A stretch of DNA of 5,201 bases from Thermoplasmata archaeon (GTDB lineage Archaea > Thermoplasmatota > Thermoplasmata > UBA184): positions 1-5,201 of the forward strand of contig JASHYU010000225.1 in NCBI GenBank assembly GCA_030042855.1. The letters run 5' to 3'. The position numbers were made by a program, and so were the translations under genes. The first letter of the stretch is position 1. Every line of letters starts with the position of its first letter. The notes beneath the pieces are model-generated. The model ran no database searches and was not told the origin of the DNA. It worked only from the letters and a program-made list of their open reading frames with translations. Positions 1-5,201 of this stretch are shown here, one piece after another.

Positions 1-721
1 CGTGGGTGACGACCACGGCGTCGAGGGAGTCGAGCGGGAGCAGCTCGGGCGCGTTGAAGAACGGGGTACGGTCGGAGCCCGGGTCGATCCCGCAGTCGAT
101 GAGGACCTTCGAGTTCTGGGTCGTGAGGAGGTGCGCGCTCCGGCCGACCTCGCGGTACCCGCCGAGCGCGGTGTTCCGGGCCCACAGCTTCTCGGGCAGT
201 GGATCCCGGGCGATCCGGATCCCGACCTTCTTGAGGAACGAACGACGGTCGTCGAACGAGTTCCGGAGGTGGATCCGGACCTCCTCGACGGTCTTCGACG
301 GGATCGGGGGCGTCCGCACGACCGTCGGCACCCAGCCGATGCGTCGCTTGAGGTCGTTGAGGACGGACCCGCCGCGGCCGATCGCGGCGCCGGGGTTGGC
401 GGCCTCGATCGTCACCTCCCCGGTCTCGGGCTCGAAGTAGAGCTGGTTGATCTCGGCCTCGGGCGGGATGACCTCGCGCACGACCTTCTCGGCCTCCTTG
501 GGGTCGATGAGCGTCGCCGGGTCCGATCGGACGACGACCCGGCGGTGGAGGCGCTGGGCGATCTGCCGGAGGAGATCCCCGCCCGAGAGGAACGAGTCGA
601 GCTGCTTCGTGTAGAGGACGATGTGCGGGCCCTCGAGCTCGATGTCGGTGACCTCGATGTTCTCGGGCAGCACCTCCTTGAGGGCTGTCCTAGTTTGCTC
701 TATGAGCGAGTCGAAACTCAT
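1..721 (-). CDS. aCPSF1: aCPSF1/FttA-type KH and beta-CASP ribonuclease, N-terminal part (gene runs off the left edge)
   Basis: This is the archaeal homologue of the cleavage and polyadenylation factor CPSF73. In the family it is a zinc-dependent RNase that cuts RNA 3' ends and drives transcription termination at U-rich sites. My reverse-strand reading gives 240 codons from an ATG at 721-719, beginning MSFDSLIEQTRTALKEVLPE. Residues 1 to about 70 look like the first KH-type domain (VLPENIEVTDIELEGP, then HRRVVVRSDP) and have no GxxG. Residues about 70-145 are the second KH domain, with GRGG at 115-118. The metallo-beta-lactamase fold opens with TALGGYREVGRS (184-195) and LIDCG (207-211). The window ends at DAVVVTH, just before the expected HxHxDH zinc motif. 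Family length is about 630-640 residues, so some 60% lies outside. No Shine-Dalgarno precedes the ATG. It lies downstream of psmB on the same strand and is probably co-transcribed. The family call is secure; catalytic residues cannot be checked here. Confidence 0.95.
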   Translation of the reverse strand, partial: MSFDSLIEQTRTALKEVLPENIEVTDIELEGPHIVLYTKQLDSFLSGGDLLRQIAQRLHRRVVVRSDPATLIDPKEAEKVVREVIPPEAEINQLYFEPETGEVTIEAANPGAAIGRGGSVLNDLKRRIGWVPTVVRTPPIPSKTVEEVRIHLRNSFDDRRSFLKKVGIRIARDPLPEKLWARNTALGGYREVGRSAHLLTTQNSKVLIDCGIDPGSDRTPFFNAPELLPLDSLDAVVVTH

Positions 722-778
722 GCACGTGCGAACGTTGGGCGGGGAAGGGGTTCGGCCGGCCGCGCGGCCCGGAAGGCG

Positions 779-1453
779 CTACGGCTGGACCGGAGGCAAC
801 GGAATCTTGAGGGCCTTCAGACGTTTATTAATTTCCTCTTCCGAGAGCTCACGGTAGTCCTTCATCGAAATGACGTGGACGAGGTACCCGTCGCCGCTCG
901 CGCTGTCCCGCTTCATGGCGGCCGTGAGCCCCCGCAGCGCGAGGTCGACCGCGTCCGACGTCGACATGTCCCGGGAGTAGGTCTCCTCGATCAGCCCGTA
1001 GGCGAACGGCGAGCCGGACCCGACCGAGACGAACTTGTCCTCGATGCACCCGCCGGCGGGATCCACCGAGAAGACGTGCGCGCCCTTCGCGTCGACGCCC
1101 CCGAGGATCAGCCAGGCGTAGTAGGGGTAGAAGCGGTTGCCGTTGAGGATGTTCGCGAGCAGCGTGGCGGCGCCCTCCGCCGTCAGCTGCGCGTTGCGGC
1201 GCAGGCGGTAGAGCGAGACCTCGGCCCGGAGGTAGCGGGCCAGCACCTGCGCGTCCCCGACGAGCCCCGCGATCGTGATCCCGATGTTCTGATCGATCTT
1301 GAACAGCTTCTGGGTCTGCTTGTTCGAGATCAGATTGCCGGCGGTCGCGCGCCGCTCGGTGGCCAGCACGACCCCGTCCTTGCAGACGAGTCCGACGGTC
1401 GTCGTCCCCTTGAGCAGGCGATCCTCGTCGATCGCGGTGACCGTGCCTTGCAA
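779..1453 (-). CDS. psmB: 20S proteasome beta subunit (N-terminal threonine hydrolase)
   Basis: This is the catalytic beta subunit of the archaeal 20S proteasome, which degrades unfolded cytosolic proteins inside a stacked-ring chamber. I start it at TTG 1453-1451, giving 224 residues. GGGAGGT lies 6 bases upstream, and a TATA box at 1501-1508 would fall inside the gene if the more upstream in-frame GTG (1516) were used. The first 16 residues (MQGTVTAIDEDRLLKG) are the autocleaved propeptide. Cutting after Gly16 exposes Thr17 (mature Thr1) in GTTTVGL. The mature chain is 208 residues and keeps Glu17, Lys33, the GSGSP loop (Ser130) and RDSASG (Asp167, Ser170), which match the active-site residues of Thermoplasma PsmB. 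ITIAGLVGDAQVLARY is a further family signature. The C-terminus (LKALKIPLPPVQP) is slightly longer than in Thermoplasma. Gene order psmB then aCPSF1 is, as I recall, recurrent in euryarchaea. Identity is essentially certain; the start is inferred. Confidence 0.95.
   Translation of the reverse strand: MQGTVTAIDEDRLLKGTTTVGLVCKDGVVLATERRATAGNLISNKQTQKLFKIDQNIGITIAGLVGDAQVLARYLRAEVSLYRLRRNAQLTAEGAATLLANILNGNRFYPYYAWLILGGVDAKGAHVFSVDPAGGCIEDKFVSVGSGSPFAYGLIEETYSRDMSTSDAVDLALRGLTAAMKRDSASGDGYLVHVISMKDYRELSEEEINKRLKALKIPLPPVQP
824..838 (-). promoter_or_regulatory. Candidate internal promoter for aCPSF1 inside the 3' end of psmB
   Basis: On the minus strand a purine-rich GAGG runs into AAATTAATAAA, eleven consecutive A/T bases at 834-824 in a strongly G+C-rich window. 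This resembles a BRE plus TATA arrangement. It lies in psmB codons for EINK, which use GAA, ATT, AAT and AAA although the gene otherwise mostly prefers G/C-ending codons. A start near 801 would give aCPSF1 a leader of about 80 bases. The alternative is ordinary codon variation in a charged helix. The promoter role is inference only. Confidence 0.3.
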
Positions 1454-1459
1454 CGTCGA

Positions 1460-1466
1460 ACCTCCC
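1460..1466 (-). promoter_or_regulatory. Shine-Dalgarno of psmB that decides its start
   Basis: The minus strand reads GGGAGGT followed by a 6-base spacer (TCGACG) and then TTG. This is a near-perfect anti-16S match at ideal spacing. It supports the TTG at 1453 rather than the in-frame GTG at 1516, which has no comparable site in view. Confidence 0.8.
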
Positions 1467-1500
1467 GGTAGCCCGAAAGCGGACCACCGACCGGAGTTCG

Positions 1501-1508
1501 CTATATAA
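1501..1508 (-). promoter_or_regulatory. TATA box of the psmB(-aCPSF1) unit
   Basis: The minus strand reads TTATATAG, an archaeal TATA-type element in otherwise very G+C-rich DNA. Transcription would be expected to begin about 25 bases downstream, near 1475-1480. That leaves a leader of roughly 22-27 bases, just enough to hold the GGGAGGT ribosome-binding site before the TTG. Box, start site, Shine-Dalgarno and start codon are therefore mutually consistent. Confidence 0.75.
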
Positions 1509-1538
1509 CGACTCACGCGGCGATTACGGCCGCACCAC

Positions 1539-1576
1539 CGAGGAACCTACGCGCACCTCGTGCGGGGAATTCCTCG
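1539..1576. promoter_or_regulatory. Nested inverted repeat between the divergent promoters
   Basis: CGAGGAA (1539-1545) is matched by TTCCTCG (1570-1576). Inside them CGCAC (1552-1556) is matched by GTGCG (1560-1564), and both pairs centre at about 1558. That is close to midway between the TATA boxes of psmB (1501-1508) and sdhA (1601-1609). It could be an operator for a dimeric regulator acting on both units. Short perfect inverted repeats are frequent by chance in G+C-rich DNA, so the role is unproven. Confidence 0.3.
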
Positions 1577-1593
1577 ACGTCCGCCGCGGCCCG

Positions 1594-1609
1594 CGAAGGC
1601 GATAATAGG
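1594..1609 (+). promoter_or_regulatory. BRE/TATA promoter of the sdhABE operon, leaderless type
   Basis: CGAAGG (1594-1599, purine-rich, BRE-like) is followed by GATAATAGG (1601-1609), the only A/T-rich patch upstream of sdhA. The box centre is about 32 bases before the sdhA ATG at 1637, so transcription should start at or a few bases before that codon. No Shine-Dalgarno precedes the ATG (GGGGCCCCGACGTTC), which fits a leaderless mRNA. The box is not a perfect consensus. Confidence 0.6.
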
Positions 1610-1636
1610 AACGGTCCCTACGGGGCCCCGACGTTC

Positions 1637-3319
1637 ATGCTCAAGCACGAGGTCGTGGTCGTCGGCGCCGGCCTCGCCGGCCAGCGGGCCGCGCTCGCCG
1701 CGCGCGAGGCCGGGCGCGAGGTCGCGATCGTCTCGAAGTTGCATCCGTTGCGCTCGCACTCCGGCGCCGCCCAGGGCGGCATCAACGCCGCGCTCGGCGC
1801 CGAGGACTCCGTCGACACGCACATCTACGACACGGTGAAGGGCTCCGACTACCTCGGCGATCAGGACGCGATCGAGTTCTTCTGCCGCGAGGCGGGGCCG
1901 ACCGTCGTCGAGATGGAGCACTTCGGCACGGTCTTCAGCCGGGCGTCCGACGGTTCGCTCGCGCGGCGCGCGTTCGGCGGGGCGGGATTCCCGCGCACGA
2001 TCTACGCGGCGGACCGGACGGGCCTCGCGCTCCTTCAGGGCCTCTGGGAACGGCTCGGGATCGAGCAGTTCACGCTGTACAACGAGTGGGACCTGATGCG
2101 GTTGGTCGTGCGCGACGGCCGGGTCCAGGGGCTGGTGGTCTTCGACCGCCTCCACGGGATCTTCGAGGAGATCGCGGCCAGGTCGGTCGTGCTCGCCACC
2201 GGTCCGGCGGGCCGGATCTACGGACGGACCACCAACGCGCACACCTGCACGGGCGACGGCATCGCGGTCGCCTACGACGCCGGCGCGTTCGTGAAGGACA
2301 TGGAGTTCGTCCAGTTCCACCCGACCGCGCTCCTCGAGTCGAGCATCCTCATCACCGAGGGGGCCCGCGGGGAGGGCGGGATCCTGAAGAACTCGAGCGG
2401 CGAGCGGTTCATGGCGCGGTACGCGCCGCATGTCCTCGACCTCGCGTCGCGGGACGTCGTCTCGCGGGCGATCGTGACCGAGGTCGCGGAAGGGCGCGGG
2501 TTCACCGGCCCGTACGGGGGGTACGTCCACCTCGAGCTGATGCACCTCGGCCAGGAGAAGATCGAGAGCCGGCTCCAGGAGATCTGCGACTTCTGCCGGC
2601 ACTTCGCCGGCATCGACCCGGTGACGGAGCCGATCCCGGTGTACCCCGCCCAGCACTACATGATGGGAGGGATCGGGACCACCATCCGCGGCGAGACGAA
2701 CATCGCCGGGCTCTTCGCGGCCGGCGAGGCCGCGTGCGTCTCGATCCACGGGGCGAACCGGCTGGGGGGGAACTCGCTCCTCGAGACGCTCGTGTTCGGT
2801 AAGCAGGCCGGACTGGCGGCCGCGGAGTACGCCGCTGCCGCATCGCCGACGCAGCTTCGCGCGGCCGACCTCGCGGCGGTCGAGACCCCGCTCCGGGCCT
2901 GGTCGAGCCGCGCGGACGGAGAGGACCCGGCCCGGCTCCGCACCGAGATGCAGCAGACGATGGAGCGATACGCGGGGATCTACCGGACCGAGGCGGACCT
3001 CTTCGAGGGGCTGAAGCGGATCCGCGCGCTCCGCGCGCGCTTCGAGCGGATCCGCGTCGTCGACGCCTCGAAGGTCTACAACCTCAACCTCACCGACGCG
3101 GTCGAGGTCGGGCACATGCTCGAACTGGCCGAGATCATCTTCGTCGGGGCGTACGCCCGGACCGAGAGCCGGGGCGCGCACGCACGGACGGACTTTCCGA
3201 AGCGCGACGACGCGAAGTGGATGCGGCACACGATCGCGGAGAAGGGGCCGGAGGGCCCGCGCCTCTCGTACCGCCCCGTCGCGTTCACGCGATGGGAGCC
3301 GAAGGAGCGGGTGTACTGA
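1637..3319 (+). CDS. sdhA: Succinate dehydrogenase/fumarate reductase flavoprotein subunit
   Basis: This is the FAD subunit that oxidises succinate to fumarate in the TCA cycle and passes electrons to SdhB. The ATG start gives 560 residues and lies directly behind the promoter. The dinucleotide-binding motif is [13 protein letters not shown] (about 7-19). [11 protein letters not shown] (38-48) contains His41, equivalent to the histidine that carries covalent FAD. Substrate-site residues align with E. coli SdhA at a constant offset: His228 in QFHPT, Thr240 and Glu241 in TEGARGEGG, Arg272 in SRDVVSR, His340 in QHYMMGG; Arg375 in [10 protein letters not shown] also matches. Gln46 is the residue that is Gln in SdhA but Glu in FrdA, which favours the dehydrogenase direction. 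It is slightly shorter than E. coli SdhA (588) because a loop before [12 protein letters not shown] is reduced. The TGA overlaps the sdhB ATG by one base. A thiol:fumarate reductase TfrA is the main alternative. Confidence 0.97.
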   Translation: MLKHEVVVVGAGLAGQRAALAAREAGREVAIVSKLHPLRSHSGAAQGGINAALGAEDSVDTHIYDTVKGSDYLGDQDAIEFFCREAGPTVVEMEHFGTVFSRASDGSLARRAFGGAGFPRTIYAADRTGLALLQGLWERLGIEQFTLYNEWDLMRLVVRDGRVQGLVVFDRLHGIFEEIAARSVVLATGPAGRIYGRTTNAHTCTGDGIAVAYDAGAFVKDMEFVQFHPTALLESSILITEGARGEGGILKNSSGERFMARYAPHVLDLASRDVVSRAIVTEVAEGRGFTGPYGGYVHLELMHLGQEKIESRLQEICDFCRHFAGIDPVTEPIPVYPAQHYMMGGIGTTIRGETNIAGLFAAGEAACVSIHGANRLGGNSLLETLVFGKQAGLAAAEYAAAASPTQLRAADLAAVETPLRAWSSRADGEDPARLRTEMQQTMERYAGIYRTEADLFEGLKRIRALRARFERIRVVDASKVYNLNLTDAVEVGHMLELAEIIFVGAYARTESRGAHARTDFPKRDDAKWMRHTIAEKGPEGPRLSYRPVAFTRWEPKERVY

Positions 3320-4293
3320 TGCCGGGCGACGCGATCGCCGCGAAGTTCGACGTCCGCCGATGGGACGCCGTCGCGGGCGGTGCCCCCCGCTATCAGCACT
3401 ACGAGCTCGAGCTCGCGCCCCACACCCCGATCCTCACCGCGCTCCTGAGGATCCGGGACGAGGTCGACCCGTCGCTCACGCTGCGCTATTCCTGCCGGAG
3501 CGCGATCTGCGGCTCCTGCGCGATGCAGATCAACTCGAAGAGCCGGCTCGCCTGCGAGACGCAGGTCGGTCCCGAGATGCAGCGGCACGGCCGGATCGTC
3601 GTCGAGCCGATGCGGAACCAGCCGGTCCTGCGCGACCTCGTGGTCGACCAGACGCCGTTCTGGACGCAGTACGACCGGATCGAGCCCCACCTGAAGCTCG
3701 ATCCCGCACACCCGATGCCCGAGGGGCGCCCCACGTCGATGACGCCCGAGGAGGTCGAGCGGTTCAAGGAGACCCCACGCTGCATCGCCTGCGCCGCGTG
3801 CTACTCCGCCTGCCCGGCGGTCGAGGCCGACGCGGGCTTCCCGGGCCCGATGGCGCTCGCGAAGCTGTACCGCTTCGTCGTCGATCCCCGGGACCACGCG
3901 ACCCAGGACCGCCTCGTGCGGATCCAGCCGAACGGGCTCTGGCTGTGCCTGCGGTGCCATCTCTGCACCGAGGCGTGCCCGAAGGACGTCCGCCCGTCGG
4001 AGCGGATCCGGGACCTGAAGGAGATGGCGATCGCCGTCCAGGGAGGCACCGAGCGCGGCTCGCGGCACGCGATCGGGTTCAAGGAGAACATCGAGGACCG
4101 GGGGCTGCTCAGCGAGACGAAGCTCGTCCGCCAGACCTACGGCGCGGCCGGGATGATCGGCCAGCTGCCCCAGGGCCTCCGGATCTGGCGGAAGAAACCC
4201 GAGGTGCTGCACAAGCCGCGCCGCATCGAGGGGGCCGAGGAGCTCGACAAGATCTACGCCGCGCTCGACCCGGAGACGGAGGACGCGCCGTGA
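3319..4293 (+). CDS. sdhB: Succinate dehydrogenase iron-sulfur subunit, class E type with HdrC-like C-terminus
   Basis: This subunit carries electrons from SdhA to the acceptor subunit. I start it at the ATG overlapping the sdhA stop (324 residues); an in-frame upstream ATG at 3217 lies wholly inside sdhA and is rejected. GGAG at 3304-3307 is a weak ribosome site 11 bases away. The plant-type [2Fe-2S] ligands are Cys59, Cys64, Cys67 (YSCRSAICGSC) and Cys79 (LACE). The first ferredoxin motif is Cys155, Cys158, Cys161 and Cys165-Pro. The second is Cys210, Cys213, Cys216 and Cys220-Pro. That second complete CxxCxxCxxxCP replaces the usual [3Fe-4S] arrangement and points to two [4Fe-4S] clusters, as known in Sulfolobus-type enzymes. 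Residues about 221-324 exceed the length of classical SdhB (about 240) and resemble the C-terminal part of HdrC (RHAIGFKENIEDRG, RRIEGAEELDKIY). No membrane segment is visible. The HdrC similarity is from memory of the family. Confidence 0.95.
   Translation: MPGDAIAAKFDVRRWDAVAGGAPRYQHYELELAPHTPILTALLRIRDEVDPSLTLRYSCRSAICGSCAMQINSKSRLACETQVGPEMQRHGRIVVEPMRNQPVLRDLVVDQTPFWTQYDRIEPHLKLDPAHPMPEGRPTSMTPEEVERFKETPRCIACAACYSACPAVEADAGFPGPMALAKLYRFVVDPRDHATQDRLVRIQPNGLWLCLRCHLCTEACPKDVRPSERIRDLKEMAIAVQGGTERGSRHAIGFKENIEDRGLLSETKLVRQTYGAAGMIGQLPQGLRIWRKKPEVLHKPRRIEGAEELDKIYAALDPETEDAP
4278..4282 (+). promoter_or_regulatory. Shine-Dalgarno of sdhE inside the end of sdhB
   Basis: GGAGG lies 7 bases before the GTG at 4290, which itself overlaps the sdhB TGA. 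It fixes the start of sdhE at this GTG and fits translational coupling, with ribosomes finishing sdhB re-initiating on sdhE. Confidence 0.75.
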
Positions 4294-5171
4294 AGCTCGC
4301 CTACTATCCCGGCTGCGTCGCCCAGGAGTCCGGCCGGGAGCTCGACATGGCGACGCGGTGGGTCTGCCGCGCGCTCGGGATCGAGCTCGTCGAGTTCCCG
4401 AGCTTCTCGTGCTGCGGCTCGGGGTTCGTCGACGAAGCGAACGAGGTGCTCAACATCGCGATCAACGCCCGCAACCTCGCCATCGCCGAGCGCGCGGGCC
4501 TCGACCTCCTCACGATCTGCTCGACGTGCCAGGGGATGCTCACGCTCGCCAACGTCCGGTTGAAGGACCCGGCCGTCCGCGCCCGCGTCGACGGCGCCCT
4601 GAAACCGCTCGGCATCGAGTACCGCGCGACCGTGAAGGTGAAGCATCTCCTGCGGGTGCTCACCGAGGACGTCGGCCTCGACGCGATCCGCGCGAAGGTC
4701 CGTCGACCGCTGGCCGGTCTCCGCGTCGGCGCGTTCTACGGCTGCCACCTCCTGCGCCCCGCGGACGAGATGGGATGGGAGAGCGGGGAGGAGCCGCACG
4801 CCTTCGAGGATCTCCTCGGGGCGGTCGGCGCGACCCCGGTGGACTACCGCGGTCGCGTGATGTGCTGCGGCTTCCCGATCCAGTTCGTCAAGCCCGATAC
4901 CGCCGCCCGCATCGCGGGGCGGCAGATCCTCGATGCGAAGGGGCATGGCGCCGACGCGATGGCGACCCCCTGCCCGCTCTGCCATATCTCGCTCGACGCC
5001 TACCAGAATCACGCGGCGCGAGCGGTCCAGCAGCCGCTCGACATGCCGGTCTTCCATCTCCCGCAGGTCGTCGGCCTCGCGCTCGGCGCGACGCCCGAGG
5101 AGCTCGGGCTCGCCCGCCATCTCGTCCCGACCGAGCCGGCGCTCGCGAAGATCGGGGCGCGGCCCGCGTAG
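4290..5171 (+). CDS. sdhE: Class E succinate:quinone oxidoreductase subunit SdhE, HdrB-like with two CCG domains
   Basis: This is the terminal electron-transfer subunit of a class E succinate dehydrogenase, replacing the helical cytochrome anchors SdhC/SdhD and probably handling the quinone. The GTG start with GGAGG 7 bases upstream gives 293 residues beginning MKLAYYPGCVAQESG; the same frame stays open far upstream inside sdhB, but that is shadow coding. Motif 1 is Cys9, Cys41-Cys42-Gly, Cys77 and Cys80. Motif 2 is Cys152, Cys192-Cys193-Gly, Cys228 and Cys231. Both are complete; in HdrB such motifs hold non-cubane [4Fe-4S] clusters. The C-terminal PVFHLPQVVGLALG is typical of the HdrB/SdhE family, and no clear transmembrane helix is present. 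Order A-B-E matches archaeal sdhABE(F). An alternative is the HdrB half of a thiol:fumarate reductase, which in Methanothermobacter is fused to the SdhB half. The acceptor cannot be decided here. Confidence 0.92.
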   Translation: MKLAYYPGCVAQESGRELDMATRWVCRALGIELVEFPSFSCCGSGFVDEANEVLNIAINARNLAIAERAGLDLLTICSTCQGMLTLANVRLKDPAVRARVDGALKPLGIEYRATVKVKHLLRVLTEDVGLDAIRAKVRRPLAGLRVGAFYGCHLLRPADEMGWESGEEPHAFEDLLGAVGATPVDYRGRVMCCGFPIQFVKPDTAARIAGRQILDAKGHGADAMATPCPLCHISLDAYQNHAARAVQQPLDMPVFHLPQVVGLALGATPEELGLARHLVPTEPALAKIGARPA

Positions 5172-5201
5172 GGAACGTCCCGCCCCGACCGTCCGGCCGG
5201 G

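Noticed and set aside
722..729. Palindrome GCACGTGC directly before the aCPSF1 ATG as an operator
   Set aside because: It is only eight bases, with no second copy seen elsewhere in the window. Not distinguishable from chance.
754..769. G+C-only palindrome GGCCGCGCGGCC (758-769) in the psmB-aCPSF1 spacer as a terminator
   Set aside because: There is no T-run after it on the minus strand, archaea do not generally use bacterial-type hairpin terminators, and such palindromes are expected by chance in this composition.
2..1471. Long plus-strand open frame (489 codons) opposite aCPSF1 and psmB
   Set aside because: It is antisense to two well-recognised genes and its translation is low-complexity, rich in Arg, Asp, Glu, Val and Leu. 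That is a typical shadow frame of G+C-rich coding DNA.
1547..3229. Long minus-strand open frame (560 codons) opposite sdhA
   Set aside because: It lies antisense to the sdhA codons with the same biased composition and no recognisable domain. It would also cross the sdhA promoter region.
3217..3318. In-frame upstream ATG for sdhB
   Set aside because: It would lie entirely inside sdhA. The ATG at 3319, overlapping the sdhA stop, gives the normal family N-terminus.
3360..4289. N-terminal extension of the sdhE frame back into sdhB
   Set aside because: The frame is open but its residues are Arg/Pro/Ala/Asp-rich shadow sequence of sdhB. The family similarity and Shine-Dalgarno both point to the GTG at 4290.
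5171..5181. Inverted repeat GGGA-ACG-TCCC after sdhE as a terminator
   Set aside because: The stem is only four base pairs, begins on the last base of the stop codon and lacks a following T-run.
1..5201. An undescribed defence, mobile or CRISPR-like system
   Set aside because: All sequence is accounted for by five recognisable core genes and their control regions. I saw no direct-repeat array, transposase, integrase, toxin-antitoxin pair or att-like repeat.

Overview
The window is G+C-rich archaeal DNA. The evidence is a single-type archaeal proteasome beta subunit, an archaeal KH/beta-CASP ribonuclease (aCPSF1/FttA), TATA-type rather than -35/-10 promoters, and a class-E (HdrB-like) succinate dehydrogenase. 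The proteasome subunit closely resembles Thermoplasma-type PsmB as I remember it, so a high-GC member of Thermoplasmatota or a relative is plausible. That placement is inference; no tree or search was possible.

Layout: two divergent transcription units flank a control region at about 1454-1636. Leftwards on the minus strand run psmB (1453-779) and then, after a 57-base spacer, aCPSF1 (721 to beyond the left edge). Only the first 240 codons of aCPSF1 are present: two KH-type domains and the start of the metallo-beta-lactamase fold. Rightwards on the plus strand runs a tight operon. It encodes the flavoprotein SdhA (1637-3319), the iron-sulfur protein SdhB (3319-4293) and the CCG-domain subunit SdhE (4290-5171), with stop/start overlaps of 1 and 4 bases. 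The last 30 bases hold no recognisable gene and no terminator, so the operon may continue, for example with a small sdhF-like gene.

Function: the psmB/aCPSF1 unit pairs the 20S proteasome catalytic subunit with the RNase that trims 3' ends and terminates transcription. The sdhABE unit oxidises succinate (or reduces fumarate). The electron path is covalent FAD in SdhA, then [2Fe-2S] and two ferredoxin-type clusters in SdhB, then SdhE. SdhE has two complete Cys-rich CCG motifs and takes the place of the usual membrane-helix anchors. No subunit shows a transmembrane helix.

The gene content is mostly ordinary core metabolism and housekeeping. The points worth a second look are the HdrC/HdrB-like character of SdhB/SdhE with no [3Fe-4S] signature, the psmB start (a TTG with a strong Shine-Dalgarno, downstream of a TATA box), a leaderless-type sdhA promoter facing it, a dyad between the two promoters, and an A/T island inside the end of psmB that could be a promoter for aCPSF1. 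I found no CRISPR array, mobile element, tRNA or rRNA.
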